Shown here in pieces: positions 1 to 30,376 of a DNA stretch of 64,000 nt. Position 1 is the first letter of the stretch. Each line of letters opens with the position of its first letter. This DNA is from Amoebidium appalachense (lineage: Eukaryota; Ichthyosporea): the NCBI GenBank assembly GCA_963693365.1, contig CAVNZM010000005.1, positions 9,734,001-9,798,000 on the forward strand, given 5' to 3'. The translations under genes were made by a program, and so were the position numbers. The notes under the pieces are model-generated. The model saw only the letters and a program-made list of their open reading frames with translations, ran no database searches and was not told the DNA's origin.

Positions 1-32
1 GAGAGACACTGCGTGGGTGGTGGTGGGAATGA

Positions 33-304
33 GTTAAACCAACCACCGCTTCTCCCATTTTACCTTCTGGGCGCTGACCACCCGAGAGCCACATTTCTCA
101 GATGCGTTTGACCAATCAAGAGACTCAATCAAATTGTGTCACATTACCGATGTCGACATACGACAGAGCCAGCTTCAGCCCAGCCTACTTTCGCGTCCTT
201 TTTCAGATCTCGGCTACACGGCGTAATGAAAATTGTGCACAGAGGTCACCGATGTGGCTCGCCGCCCAGCGGTTAAAATGGGAGTAGTGGTGGTTGCTTA
301 AATG
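33..304. repeat. Foldback element with ~60-bp imperfect inverted repeats
   Basis: The stretch at about 33-95 matches the reverse complement of about 246-304. Both arms carry a CAACCACC block, then CTCCCATTTTA, then CTGGGCG and GAGCCACAT. The interior of about 150 bp shows no coding exon. Both outer ends carry TTAA, which could be a target-site duplication, but TTAA is short enough to occur by chance. A non-autonomous DNA transposon (MITE) is the simplest reading. No transposase is visible. Confidence 0.5.
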
Positions 305-611
305 GTTGTTTTGGTGTGTATTGGGCTGCTAACTTCCTCGCTACCTAACATAGAGAGAATGTGCTTTTGGGCCGAACTCATTATATGTGGATGGGCTGCT
401 CATGAGGCCAACGCAAAAAATAGTCGGAGTGGAGCAAAGAGGAGAGGGGAAAGGGGGGAGGGGAGAAAAAGAGAGGAGAGAGAGAGAAAGAGGCCGAGGG
501 AGGGGGTGCGGAGGGGGAAAGGCACGGGGCAAGAGCGCGAGGGTGAGAAAAGGAGAGGAAGAGTGAGAGACAAGGGGGGGGGGGGGGGGTTTGGGTGTGA
601 GAGAGAGAGAG

Positions 612-643
<32 letters not shown>

Positions 644-652
644 TGTGTGTGT

Positions 653-699
<47 letters not shown>

Positions 700-883
700 C
701 CAGAGTGAGAGAAAGGGGGAGAGAGAGCGAGAGAGGGGAAGAGAGAAAGGGGGAGGGGGGAGAGTGAGTGAGTGAGTGAGTGAGTGAGTGTGTGTGTGTG
801 TGTGATGGGGCTTGAGAAGGGGGGTGCCAGAGGGGGGAGGGGGGAGAGGGGGGAGGGAGCAAAAGTGGAAGGAGGGGGGTTAC

Positions 884-19558
<18,675 letters not shown>

Positions 19559-19599
19559 CTACTTTACTCTTTAGCAGCTTACTAAACCAAAGAACTAAC

Positions 19600-20640
19600 C
19601 CTATCAACGATGGTTGCAGACTCGATTGCCGTGTTTCACACGGTTTGCACCCATAGTACAGTAGACCTTTGCTGGGCGGTAGGAGGAAAGCAGAGAAGAG
19701 ATATGTCCTGGTTTAAAGTAGTCTACTTGTATATTCTCTATACAGGTACTGGTATTTGCAATGCACTCAACTTTCTTGTTTCTGACGGCTACAATCTCTA
19801 CATTCCAACACAAAACGTTATTGTTTCAGCCTAAGTTCAGTTGTGTTGGGAGTCAATAAAAAAGTTGGCTTTGTGCGAAGCGACGTTCTCATGATGCACT
19901 TACCCCTAAACTTCTAAAGGGGTTTAAAGATCCGAAAAATGCCAAAACGACTCTATCAAATTTCAGTAGTGTTTAAATCAATTGAGGCTACAGTTACAGT
20001 ACTGCAGCAGTAATAATGCCCAAAGATTTGCATTAATTATGAAAACTTAGATATTGGATTTTCATTAATGTATTTTTGTCTTACTAAATGTTAAAAAAGG
20101 TGACTTCATTTTCTGCCAAAATAGCAGCTAAATTGATGTCTCCAAGCGTAGAGTATGGGGGGGAACTAATCCGGATTCCGGTCTAAATGCATTCATTACG
20201 ATTGGGCTAGCCCATTTCTGCAGAGTTCTGATTGGCTAAAAAGCTAAAAAATATTCCAAATTATTAAACACGGTCGCACCGTGTGCACACGTTTGATACT
20301 TCACGTGTGCGCTGTGGAAGGCTCAACATTGAATGAAGGTAACATGTACAGCACATAGCCTGATTACAGCAGCAGATTACAACATCATGTAATCTACATA
20401 AGTCAATAAAAGTATAGAGTTAGTTAGATTCTAGTACATATAGCTCTTATTTTTCCCTGACGCGGACGACCCCGGGCCCGCGGGCCGGAATCTCGGAGAG
20501 CGGCTGATCAAGTGCGGCCCTTGAAAAATTGAGTCAGCTCATGAGTCAGCGCCTAACACGTACTGACGTGTTGCCTCACTCAGGGCCTCGCCCTTGCAAA
20601 AAAAAAAAAAAGAAAAGAAAAGAAAGGAGACACCGCCTCA
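19600..20640. other. Unique segment upstream of the first recognised scaffold exon
   Basis: No exon could be supported. Two CCAAT-type motifs (ATTGGGC near 20199, GATTGGC near 20231) suggest a possible minus-strand promoter. A GC-rich block near 20460-20520 (CCCGGGCCCGCGGGCC) is followed by a 13-base A run at about 20597, then AAAAG repeats. Confidence 0.35.
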
Positions 20641-20689
20641 GTAGGTGGTAGAGTCAGCGCCGCAGCGTCGAATCTTTTTCAAAAGTCCG

Positions 20690-21180
20690 TAGTACATCAT
20701 TGCAAGCACAGTCAGTACGTGCCAGTGTTCTGCGGCATGTGTTTAGTACACGTGTAACATGTTGTGTGTACATGTGTACACACGTGTTGTTCACTGTGTG
20801 TGTGTGTACATGTGCCATGTGCCGCACGGTGTGTTTGTGCGTGTGTGCCACGGTATGCTTGCGGCGTGCGTGCGTGTGTGTGTACATGTGTGTGTGTGTG
20901 TGTGTGTGGGTGTCCCAGTGCGTGTGCGTGCGCACGTGTGACATACATACACACGTGTGTGTGAACAGTGTACGTGTATGTATGGTACATGTACACGGTG
21001 AGTGTACACGTGTGTGTGTGTGTCACAGTGTGCGTGTATGCATTACCATAATGATTTGCGTGGTGCGTGTTCACATGTATGGCGGTTTTTTTCGCTGTAC
21101 ATATGCACGTGTGTACGTGCACACGTTTGCGCATTGTGTCTGCAGCTGTGTATGTCATGTGTTTTAATTTGATGTGTACA
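20690..21180. repeat. Alternating GTAC/ACGTG/CATG-rich region
   Basis: The region is packed with short self-complementary words (GTACATGT, ACACGTGT, TGTACACA) among TG runs. This gives many small hairpins and Z-DNA potential. No coding exon is seen. Confidence 0.6.
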
Positions 21181-21669
21181 CTTTGCCGGTGGCACTGCCG
21201 GGTTGGTGAAGCAAGCTAGAAGCAGGGAGGGAGAAGGGGGAGGGGGGGGGGGGGGGAGGGGGGGGCAGGCATGTTTCAAAAACTGAAAAGCCTTTCTCTG
21301 CAGAGGCCCTGTGTTCGAAGCTCCTAATATGTAGTATTTAATAGACATCCCCTCCCTCGAGCTCCCCCCCCCCACCGCCCCCACCCCCACCCACGTCCAC
21401 CCACCCCAGGCCACCCATGGCACACACACACGTGTAGTACTGTGACAGTCACACGGTACACAAGACTTAGTACATGCCGCACACGCACGGTGTCACACAC
21501 CACCACGGTGACCACTACTATTAATTAGATTGTGGGTAACGCATATACGGGTACGGTGTGTGACAGTGCGTGTGTGTCGGTGGAGATGCACATGGGTGAA
21601 CAGGACGTCGACGTGGGTTTTGACATGGTGGTGGTGCTGGCAGCTAGGCGGTGCGTGATGGGTGTTGGT

Positions 21670-21717
<48 letters not shown>

Positions 21718-21719
21718 AG

Positions 21720-22205
21720 TTGCTCATTGGTTTTTATTAATTGGGTTTTTTCATCTTTTGCTTATGTTAATCTCGAATTCTCGAAGCACATGGACCATTG
21801 GCCATAAAATCCTCATGCATGTTGGTGTAGCACAAAATCAGCACCAATACTCCACGGTGTGTTGTACTGTTTCATGTTCCCTGATAAGCAAAGAGTAGAT
21901 TGCAGAAGTAATGAGAAGATATCAGATATATTGTGGGCGAGATTTACACTTTTTGCACACACAAGCATCTTACCTAAAATACTGACAGCTTGGAACTGTG
22001 TTTACTAGTCGCATGCGAGGCCTAGGGGGAACAAAAAAAAAAAAAGAAGAAAAAGAAAAAAGAAAAAAAAGAAGGGGTACCCCTCTTCATCAATTTGAAA
22101 AACTATGCGAGACACGTTGGTCCTGAGATATTCAGATTTCTTGTGAGGGAGATATACACTTTTTGCACCACACACACATCTTACCTAAACACTGCATTAA
22201 TAAGG
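21720..22205. repeat. Direct repeat pair around a unique segment
   Basis: The block ACACTTTTTGCAC...CATCTTACCTAAA, preceded by GAGATATAC or GAGATTTAC, occurs near 21945 and again near 22155, about 208 bp apart. The sequence between has AG-rich tracts. No coding signal is seen. Confidence 0.6.
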
Positions 22206-22211
22206 GAAAAG

Positions 22212-22406
22212 GTTCAAAACAGACTACTAGACGCTGTCAGACTAGCAAAATTTAGCCGCCGCCGGTTGAAATCGCAATCGCAAATGTGAGGTCACCCCGA
22301 GATACCTCCCTATATGGAAATATCTCAGGGTGACGTCATTTCAGATTGAAACGAATCCCGGAAGTCTGTAGCCTGACGAGGCACGTATACGTAGTCTGTT
22401 TTAAAC
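22212..22406. repeat. ~195-bp foldback hairpin element
   Basis: The left half folds on the right half. GTTCAAAACAGACTAC pairs with GTAGTCTGTTTTAAAC at the ends, and GTCACCCCGAGATA pairs with TATCTCAGGGTGAC next to a short TATAT loop. The arms are about 95 bp with mismatches and small indels. This fits a foldback MITE, or the source of a long-hairpin RNA. It lies between the scaffold gene and the C1 gene. Confidence 0.7.
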
Positions 22407-22790
22407 CCAACTGTGCCCAGTCATTCTGCAGCAGATAATAAAACTGTATGACGACAAAAACCCACGCCATCATTGACAAGTGTCGGCCCGGGGGGGGGGG
22501 GGGGGGGGGGGGGGGGAGGACACACAGTACCCCTTATTTATCAAAGACTCTGCAAAGTATCTTGAAATTTATCGCACTATGCACAGCACTCAAAAAATAA
22601 AGCCTTGCCTTACCGGTTCGCCATGGATATCTCCATCAACAGAGCAAGCACCCCACACCGTTTCTTTTTCCTATTCGTAACTTCATCTTTAACCTCAACA
22701 TTCGCAATTGCATGCTACGCTACAGGGGTCGGGCTGAAATCAAGATTATCCTTTTGTCTTTGGGGAGAGCTGAGGAGAGAGAGAGGGGAA

Positions 22791-22830
<40 letters not shown>

Positions 22831-23063
22831 ATAATTCTAGCTGGCCGCATCCGAAAACACATAATCATAGTAGTCAAATCGTGGTCAAATTTGACAAATT
22901 GAATATCTATATAATTTTCATATATACAATGTTCGGGTATATTAAATTGCTATTTCAAAGCTCGTAAAGTTTTTCCCCTATTGCCTCCTTTAGGTATGCC
23001 GTGCATACTTACACCTTTCATCGGTTGAATAAATCCCATCAAAATGGTGGTGGTGGTGGTTGG

Positions 23064-23095
<32 letters not shown>

Positions 23096-23168
23096 ATTTT
23101 AAAACTTGTCCCGTCCCTGTAGTCATATTTTCACACCGAATACATTCCCCATGATAATAAGAGTCCAA

Positions 23169-24412
23169 TCACAGGGGGTGGCCAGGACAGCATGGCCGAA
23201 CCTTATGCAAGCACTCTGTGTGGATGTTGAACTTGCATGAGGTACACTGCAGCCCTTGACGGTTGAGCCCCCGAAGAAGCTTGCGGCAAACCGAGCACGC
23301 TGCATGCGTAGGTTTAACTTTAAATTTTAAATGTTAACTGAGGGCTAAGTTTAGGGGATTGAAAAAAACGGAAAACGTCATGCGGTAGTCGAAATAAGCG
23401 GATGTTGAAAGTGTGCTGGTAAACCCAACAACCACGACCAAAATGCATCCGTAGGTTTATACAAGCCGGTGAATTAAGGTTTTAGTTTAGGGGGCTTAAT
23501 TGAAAAACAAAGAGAACACCATGTGGTAGTTAAAAGATGGAAGCTGTGTGTGTGCAAGGCAACAACTGTGCCACAATAGTCCAGGAAGCAAATGGATGTG
23601 TACGTGTGCAAGACAGAAGAAAGTGTTAGGAAGACCACGGTGCCATAACTTAGTATATATATGTAGTGTATGCACATGCTATCTTTAAGGGGGCTTCTTT
23701 TAGGCCGATTTATGGTCACCGCTTTTTGGTCATCAGGTCGGGCCAAATGCTAACTGATGCGCACCAAGCCAATCATATTGCATATATCTTGTTCGCGCTG
23801 ACCCGACCCGGATACCTACCTAGAAGAAACCCCCTACAACGACTATGCCTAAAACTTTAACTGCCTGAAAATTAAATTTCTCCCATGGCATCAAGTTGAA
23901 GAAGTCATCTGTCAGTTCCTGAGGTCAAAACCAGAATAAAAAAATAGACAGCCAAAATGGGAATACATGAAACGTCGTAAATGTTAACGGCTGTCAAGGG
24001 AAGAGAGGGGGAAGTGGGGGGCTTGTGTTATAAACGAAACGGTGTAACAGCATCGTTCATATAGCTTCTTCTCTCTCGCATTTTGTGTTCGGCACATACC
24101 AGGGGGGAGAGTGGTCGTGCTGGTGATGTGCATGCATGTGTGCGCACAAACCGTGTGAGTGTACGTGTGTTATAGTTTGTGCATGATTATGATTGATATG
24201 GTTATATGTACGGTGGTAAGATGATGAAAGGGAAAAAAAATGCACACCTGTTGGGCTGTTGTATGTGAGGACACCAAAATCGTGGTGCTTTTCGGGAAAA
24301 TTTATCTGGCGGATGATTTGTGGAAACATAAGGAACACCTTGGGGTGTAGTAGGCCGGCGTCAATCAGCGCACGTAGCTGGAGCTTGTTTTCGTACGTGT
24401 GGTGCACCTGTC

Positions 24413-24499
<87 letters not shown>

Positions 24500-25331
24500 G
24501 TGTGTATTTGTGTATGTTTGACACCACACTAAGCAGTTTTTGCATAGCTCACATCCAAAGGGGGGGGAGGGGGGGAGGGGGGGGGAGGAGGAGAGGGGGG
24601 GGGGGGGGTTAGATTGTGTTATAGAGTACGAAATTCATATTGATAACGGACAACAAAATGCAGAGTGCAAATCACACCTAAGGAGTATGTATACTAAGCA
24701 AAGCCCATCCACATGGGAAGGGAGGGGGGGGGGGGGGGGGGGGATGGGGTTTGAATGCGGAACACGGTACACATACACGATGAGAAGCATGGTGCAGGAC
24801 ACATGCAAAGGCAAACATTCAAGTACGCAACATCAGCAATGTGCACAGTATGTGTTATAAGCAGAGCCCATCCTCAGGGAGGGCCCAAGTCATCAATTGC
24901 GTCTGAGTTTCGGCCCCTGAGCCCGCATATATACGACTCTCCAACTCGGACAGCAGTGTCAACTGAACTTGGGAGGGCCAGCCCGTCTCGATCAAAGACG
25001 AGCAGGGTTGCTTATTCAAGCAAGGTGAGCATAACTGCGAAGATCAGTGTGTGTGCAAACCAATGCACCGCAGCTAAAAATGTGTATGTGCTTACAGAAG
25101 CACGAAACTGCGCAACCATGCCCCGGGGGGGAAGGGGGGAGGGGGGAGGGGGGGGGGAAGGCAGGGAGGAGGGCATGTTTGGTGTGTGGTGTAGGTGTGT
25201 GAGAGCTGTGTACGTGTATGAATGTTAGCGTGTATGCATATGTTTGCTGATGTCTCTGCAAGTGTGGGTGTGCATGCGCTAGAAAAGTGTATGTCTACAG
25301 AAGTCAGCCGTGCCGGCGGGAGGCGGAGGAG

Positions 25332-25378
<47 letters not shown>

Positions 25379-25641
25379 GGGGGGTATAATCTGTTATATT
25401 GTTCGAAGTACACATTCATGACGGACAACAAAATGGAGAGTGCACAGCACACATAACTTAGCGTGCATAATAAGCAAAGCCCATTCTCAGGTAAGGTCAA
25501 GTCATCCACAGCACCCAAATTTTGACCCATTCACCTCTACTCGACGAACCCTCGACTCAGATAAAGCTTCATATAACACGGCCTTGGTCGGGGAAAAAAA
25601 AAAAAAAAAAAAAAAAAAAAAGACGGGGGAAAAAAAGGTGT

Positions 25642-25696
<55 letters not shown>

Positions 25697-25799
25697 AAAA
25701 GATCACACGAACACATAGTAGAAACAGGAAAAGAAAAACACATTTTAATGACCATTGAAACAGATACAGAAGCTCTCAGGACTGAGCGTGCATATATAT

Positions 25800-25834
<35 letters not shown>

Positions 25835-26501
25835 GGGGGGGGGAGGGGGGGAGTTTATGAAGCATACTACATTGCTATTGAATTCGAGCATAACAATCAC
25901 TATATCAGTACTCAGGCAAGCTTCCATTATCACAGCCCCCCCCCCCCCCCCCCCCCCCCCCCCAGCTCTCCCCCCCCCCTCCCCCCAGCTCTCCCCCTCC
26001 CACCCCCCCAACACACACACCCGTGTTCCCCCCCCGTCCCCCCCCCCCTCCCCCCCCCCCCCCCCCCTCCCCTCCGCCGGGTGCACATCAAGAAAAAAGG
26101 CAGACACGAGGTTTCATGAGATGAAGGTACACTGAACACCCGCAACAGATATACACACAAATACAGACGCACACAGTAAGACCAGATCCCCCCCCCCCCC
26201 CCCCCACCACCACCACCACCACCACCACCACCCACCCCCCAAATGTATAACATGCCCAAGTCTCAACCCCTCCCCCCTCCCCCCCCTACCTCCCCACCAT
26301 ATGTTGTGAGGGGCAGCAGGGGGGGGGGGTCCTGTGTGTGTGCTTGTGTTTGTGTGTGTGTGCGTGCGCTTGCGCGTACGTGTGCATGCATATATGTGTG
26401 TGTATACATGTGTGTGTGTGTGTGATGCAAAACATGCACCTCCCCTCCCCCTTTCCCCCCTCCCACCCCCCCCCGTCACACACACACACACAGACAACAC
26501 A

Positions 26502-26569
<68 letters not shown>

Positions 26570-28063
26570 GTACCTGCAGACGGATAGGGCAGCATGCGGC
26601 CTGGTGTCGGCCCTCTACACACTGCCTGTGGAAGGCCATCTTACAGTAGCGGCACTCTAGACCCTGCTTGCTGAATACTCCCTGCACGTACATTATTGAA
26701 TTAATAAAATAGATATAATATCACAAACCATGGATAAAAATAACTTAACTGTGATTAAAACAATAAACCCATGAATAAAATTCTGAAAACCATGGATATG
26801 TTAATCAAAAAAAAAAAAAAAAACCTGAATGTGCAGATGTTGTAACCAAACGAGAAAAGGTGTGCCCCGTGCTCACAATCCCCCTCGCCCTCCCCCCCCC
26901 CCAAAAAAGCGGAAACAGGGAAAAGGTGAAAGAAGTAGCATCGAGCCTGGGCCGGCAGGAGGGGGGGGGGGGGGGGGTTCCATGGGTAGGAGGGAGGGAG
27001 AAGGGGGGAGGGGAGAGGGGGGGGGGGGGAGGGGGGGAGGGAAGGGGGGATGTATGCATTAGGACGGTTGGAATTTATAAAGGGGGAGAATAAAAAATTT
27101 ACCACAAAACGTCACACTGGAAGGGGGGGTGGCTGGGGGAGGGGATGTCCTGCACGGTCACGAAGTGTAAAGATTTCCAACGAAGAAAACAATCCCAGAA
27201 TGATAAGCCAAGAAAACATGTGGTATCATCATAAGCAGAACAGAGATGAGGAACGAGGGGGAGGGGGGGGGGGGGGGGGGGGGGGAAACAAGGAAACGCT
27301 TTGACCATGCGTGAAGAGCGTGCGACTAAGTAAACTGGGGCAAAAGAAAAGGGGTGTGTGTGTGGGTATGAGAGTAGCATAGGAGGGAAGGGGGGGGGGG
27401 GGGGGGGGAAGGTGGGGGTTTGAATGCGGAATACGGTACGAAGTACACATACACGACGAGAAGCATGGTGCAGGACACATGCAAAGGCAAACATTCAAGT
27501 ATGCAACATCAGCCATGCGCACAGTATGCGTCATAAGCAGAGCCCATCCTCAGGGAGGGCAGGGAGGGGGAGGGGGGGGGGAGGAAGGGGGGTTGTACCC
27601 AAAGCAAGCCATCACATTCCATGCAGTATGTTGGGCTGGTGAAAAACTTCTCCTGGCACTTGTGCATGAGCGCATCTACCAAGGAGTCCTCAAGATTTGG
27701 AAAATGAGCACTCGAAGCACGCCGGGCTGGGGTAGCGCCCACTTCGGGTTGAGCTTTTGTTGGCGATGCTACACTGGCCGGAGCCATGTTCCCAGTGGAT
27801 TCTCTTCTGGGTGGTTGTTGGTTCTTTGAATTCTCCGTCGTCACTTTCTCATGTTGTGTTGTCCCCTCGGAAGAACCGACAGAACCAGGAATCTTGCCTA
27901 ATGCCGAATCTGACAACCCCCGAGCTCTCTTGGCTGACGGTAAAGCAATTGTGTCTGTGTTTTCCCTTTCTACAAATTTCACAGAATCGCTTATGCTTGT
28001 ACCCATGTCCTGTATTGCCACCTGCTCGAGGCCTTTCGTGATCGTAATGGTGTCTGCCATCAT
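23169..28063 (-). CDS. Small protein with two C1 zinc domains (paralogue 1)
   Basis: Four exons, 28063-27599, 26681-26574, 24407-24248 and 23299-23169, join in frame to 287 residues from an ATG pair to TGA. Residues 1-130 are Ser/Thr-rich and probably disordered. C1 domain 1 has H134, C147, C150, C165, C168, H173, C176 and C185. C1 domain 2 has H233, C246, C249, C263, C266, H271, C274 and C281/282, and the protein ends just after it. The conserved Pro, Gly and Gln of diacylglycerol-binding C1 domains are present (SPTYC...WGVFSKQG; SPTAC...RQG). Binding of diacylglycerol or phorbol ester at membranes is therefore plausible but inferred. No kinase or other catalytic domain is attached. An exon boundary splits each C1 domain. 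The gene is head-to-head with its paralogue at 30377. Confidence 0.88.
24609..24718 (+). repeat. Dispersed repeat family A, short copy
   Basis: Core motifs AGTACGAA, GACAACAAAATGCAGAGTGC and AGCAAAGCCCATCC occur in family order between two poly-G tracts. The poly-G after this copy leads straight into the next copy at 24749. Confidence 0.8.
24749..25025 (+). repeat. Dispersed repeat family A, long diverged copy
   Basis: It begins TTTGAATGCGGAACACGG after poly-G and runs through GCAGAGCCCATCCTCAGGG to GACGAGCAGGGTTGCTTATT. It shares its whole layout with 37737-38108 at lower identity. Confidence 0.85.
25385..25592 (+). repeat. Dispersed repeat family A, third copy in 1 kb
   Basis: TCGAAGTACACATTCATGAC, GCATAATAAGCAAAGCCC and a TTGACCCATTCACCTC block appear in family order. 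It starts at the end of a ~50-base poly-G run and ends in a ~30-base poly-A. Confidence 0.8.
27419..27562 (+). repeat. Dispersed repeat family A, copy near C1 gene exon 1
   Basis: It starts TTTGAATGCGGAATACGG right after poly-G and ends GCCCATCCTCAGGGAGG just before another G-rich tract. That tract leads to the donor of exon 28063-27599. It is nearly identical over about 110 bp to 50559-50670. Confidence 0.85.
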
Positions 28064-28618
28064 GATGACTTTCGTCTATATAAAGTATTGAAGGATGCTA
28101 AAAACACCGCAATCCAGAAAGATCCGACTGCTCAAATCGAGTCTCCGTGGAACCTTTCTCCCAGCCTTTTTGCCCTAATTCGAGCACGTGTTTCACGCGC
28201 TGTTTTCAACCCCTTCCGTTTACCCTCGATGGTCTGAGAGCCTGTGGATACACCCGTGCTGGTGAGTAACAACCCTGCAATAGAAGATGGCAAAAAAACA
28301 AAGTGTCATCGTCTTGTGTACACGTCTTAACTGCTTCATTAAGGCTTCTGACATACCACCTTTTCCATGTGCCGACTACAGACATCTTTGTGCACACGCA
28401 TGCCTGCTTTTGACGACGCATCACAGTGAAAATGCAGGCCAATAACCTGAAACCCTCCTCTTCCCCCCTCCTACCCTCCCCTCCCCCCCTCGCCCCCCCC
28501 CTTCCCCCGCCCCAAAACCCACCCCACCTTGCCCACACCAGCACCACAGTGACCACCGAAAATACCATCACCCACCAGCACAGGCACACTATTGTGCACG
28601 TGCGTGCGTTCCCACCGT

Positions 28619-28673
<55 letters not shown>

Positions 28674-28964
28674 GCAGCACAAACAGTAACACCCACACGC
28701 CCCTCGCGGCCCGCCCCCCACCCCACACGCACACACACACAAACGCACACACACGCACAGTGTCAGGAAGATGATACACGAACACACACGCACACACACA
28801 CAAACATACTCGCACAAACACACACATACACACACTCACACATACACACATACACACACACACACGCACGCACGCACACACACACACAACACAAACAGAA
28901 GCACGCACACGGCCACCCGTGCCCCCCCTCCCCCCACATACACACCACACAACCACACGCACAC

Positions 28965-29035
<71 letters not shown>

Positions 29036-29056
29036 AGACAGGCAGACACACACACA

Positions 29057-29092
<36 letters not shown>

Positions 29093-30376
29093 CACGCACG
29101 CACAAACACACGCACGCACAAACACACACTCACTCACTCACCCATTCACACACTCACTCACGCACACACTCGCACTAACACACAGAGACACACATACACT
29201 CACTCACTCACCCACGCAACACACATACATGCAATACACAAAGACGCTCACACACACCGTCACGGAACAATGCAGCGTGTGGGAGTTAAGGCAACATACA
29301 CTTTACACTCAAATTCTAAAGCTACTATAGGCTTCACCTGAAACGACCAGGAAAACATAGTCACCAGTCCCCACTTTTTGCTTTCCTTTTGCGTCCGAGG
29401 CTTAGCTATGTAGGACATATACATATTTTTGTATAGTAGCCAGGCAGGATATCTCAAGGGTTAAGAGTTAAAAGTTGATCTCCCCGCACCTTGCAAATTT
29501 GTGCAAGTTATGAGAATTTTCCTATTAAATTTTCCGGCAAGTACACACTGAATATTCCAATCAGTTTCCATCACCTCTACTCTAGGAGACTTAAACTATT
29601 CCGGCAAATTTAGCCAACAACGGTTGACGTCACTGGCAGTAACCTTTTCCCCCTTCTTTACTTCCGGTTTTGCTCTCTTATAGCGCTCACAGTATTTAAT
29701 AACTATAGATTGTTTTCCGGCCTTCTACTGTAATCCTTTTGTTTTTGGAAACGGCCGCCTACCCTGCCCAGTCTGTCGCCCAGAGGCCCTGAGTCCCGAA
29801 CAGCCGGATACATACATAGTACGTAGGTAGTGTGACTGGCCGCAGATGACCTAGAATAGCGCCGATTGGTTTATATTTGGCGCCCATTGATCAAATTGGT
29901 GCATCCAGTTGACGTAAATCCCCTGACACTTTGTCCATATGGGCATTTTACTAAATTTGATGCAGTTCCAGATTTAGAACTGCATCCTTTCTAATACACC
30001 TCAGTTTTCTGGCTAGACACACCTCTTTCAAAATATTTTTTACTAAACTATTTTTTTGGTTGTTACACGCTACATGAATATGTAACCAGAAGCTAAATAA
30101 TGGTTTATGACGCCAATAGTTAATTCCGTCGGGGTCTTGGGAAACTTGTTTGCGCCCCCATTACGAAATTTGAGGAGCCGTATTTCAGCCAATCAAATGC
30201 GGCTCGTCATCCAGACCATGTTTGCATCACATTCCAAAAGCGAAGGTCGGTCTTTTCTGGAGGTAGTTTTCCACAGAGTTGGTGTGTTTAAACGCTAGAC
30301 GAGCTCGCTAGACGTTGATTTAGTAGTTGCAAGTTTTCAGGCCATTCCTTTGTAAAAAGAAAATATATTCGTAACC
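28064..30376. promoter_or_regulatory. Divergent intergenic region between the two C1 genes
   Basis: This 2.3-kb gap holds TTTATATAG about 15 bases upstream of the minus-strand ATG. It also holds (CA)n arrays (28620-29230) with a (CAG)8-9 run at about 28652. CCAAT motifs lie near 29865 and 30189, and TTTGGCGCC, an E2F-type word, near 29876. A small perfect hairpin GATGCAGTTC/GAACTGCATC sits at 29959-29986. Promoter function is inferred from position and motifs only. Confidence 0.45.

Noticed and set aside
19604-19813. Possible first exon of the scaffold gene with an ATG near 19660
   Set aside because: The frame from that ATG stops before any usable donor, and the intron to the next exon would be only about 40 bases.
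28620-28690. (CAG)n as a polyglutamine or polyalanine coding repeat
   Set aside because: It sits in the intergenic interval between the divergent C1 genes, with no flanking coding sequence or splice sites.
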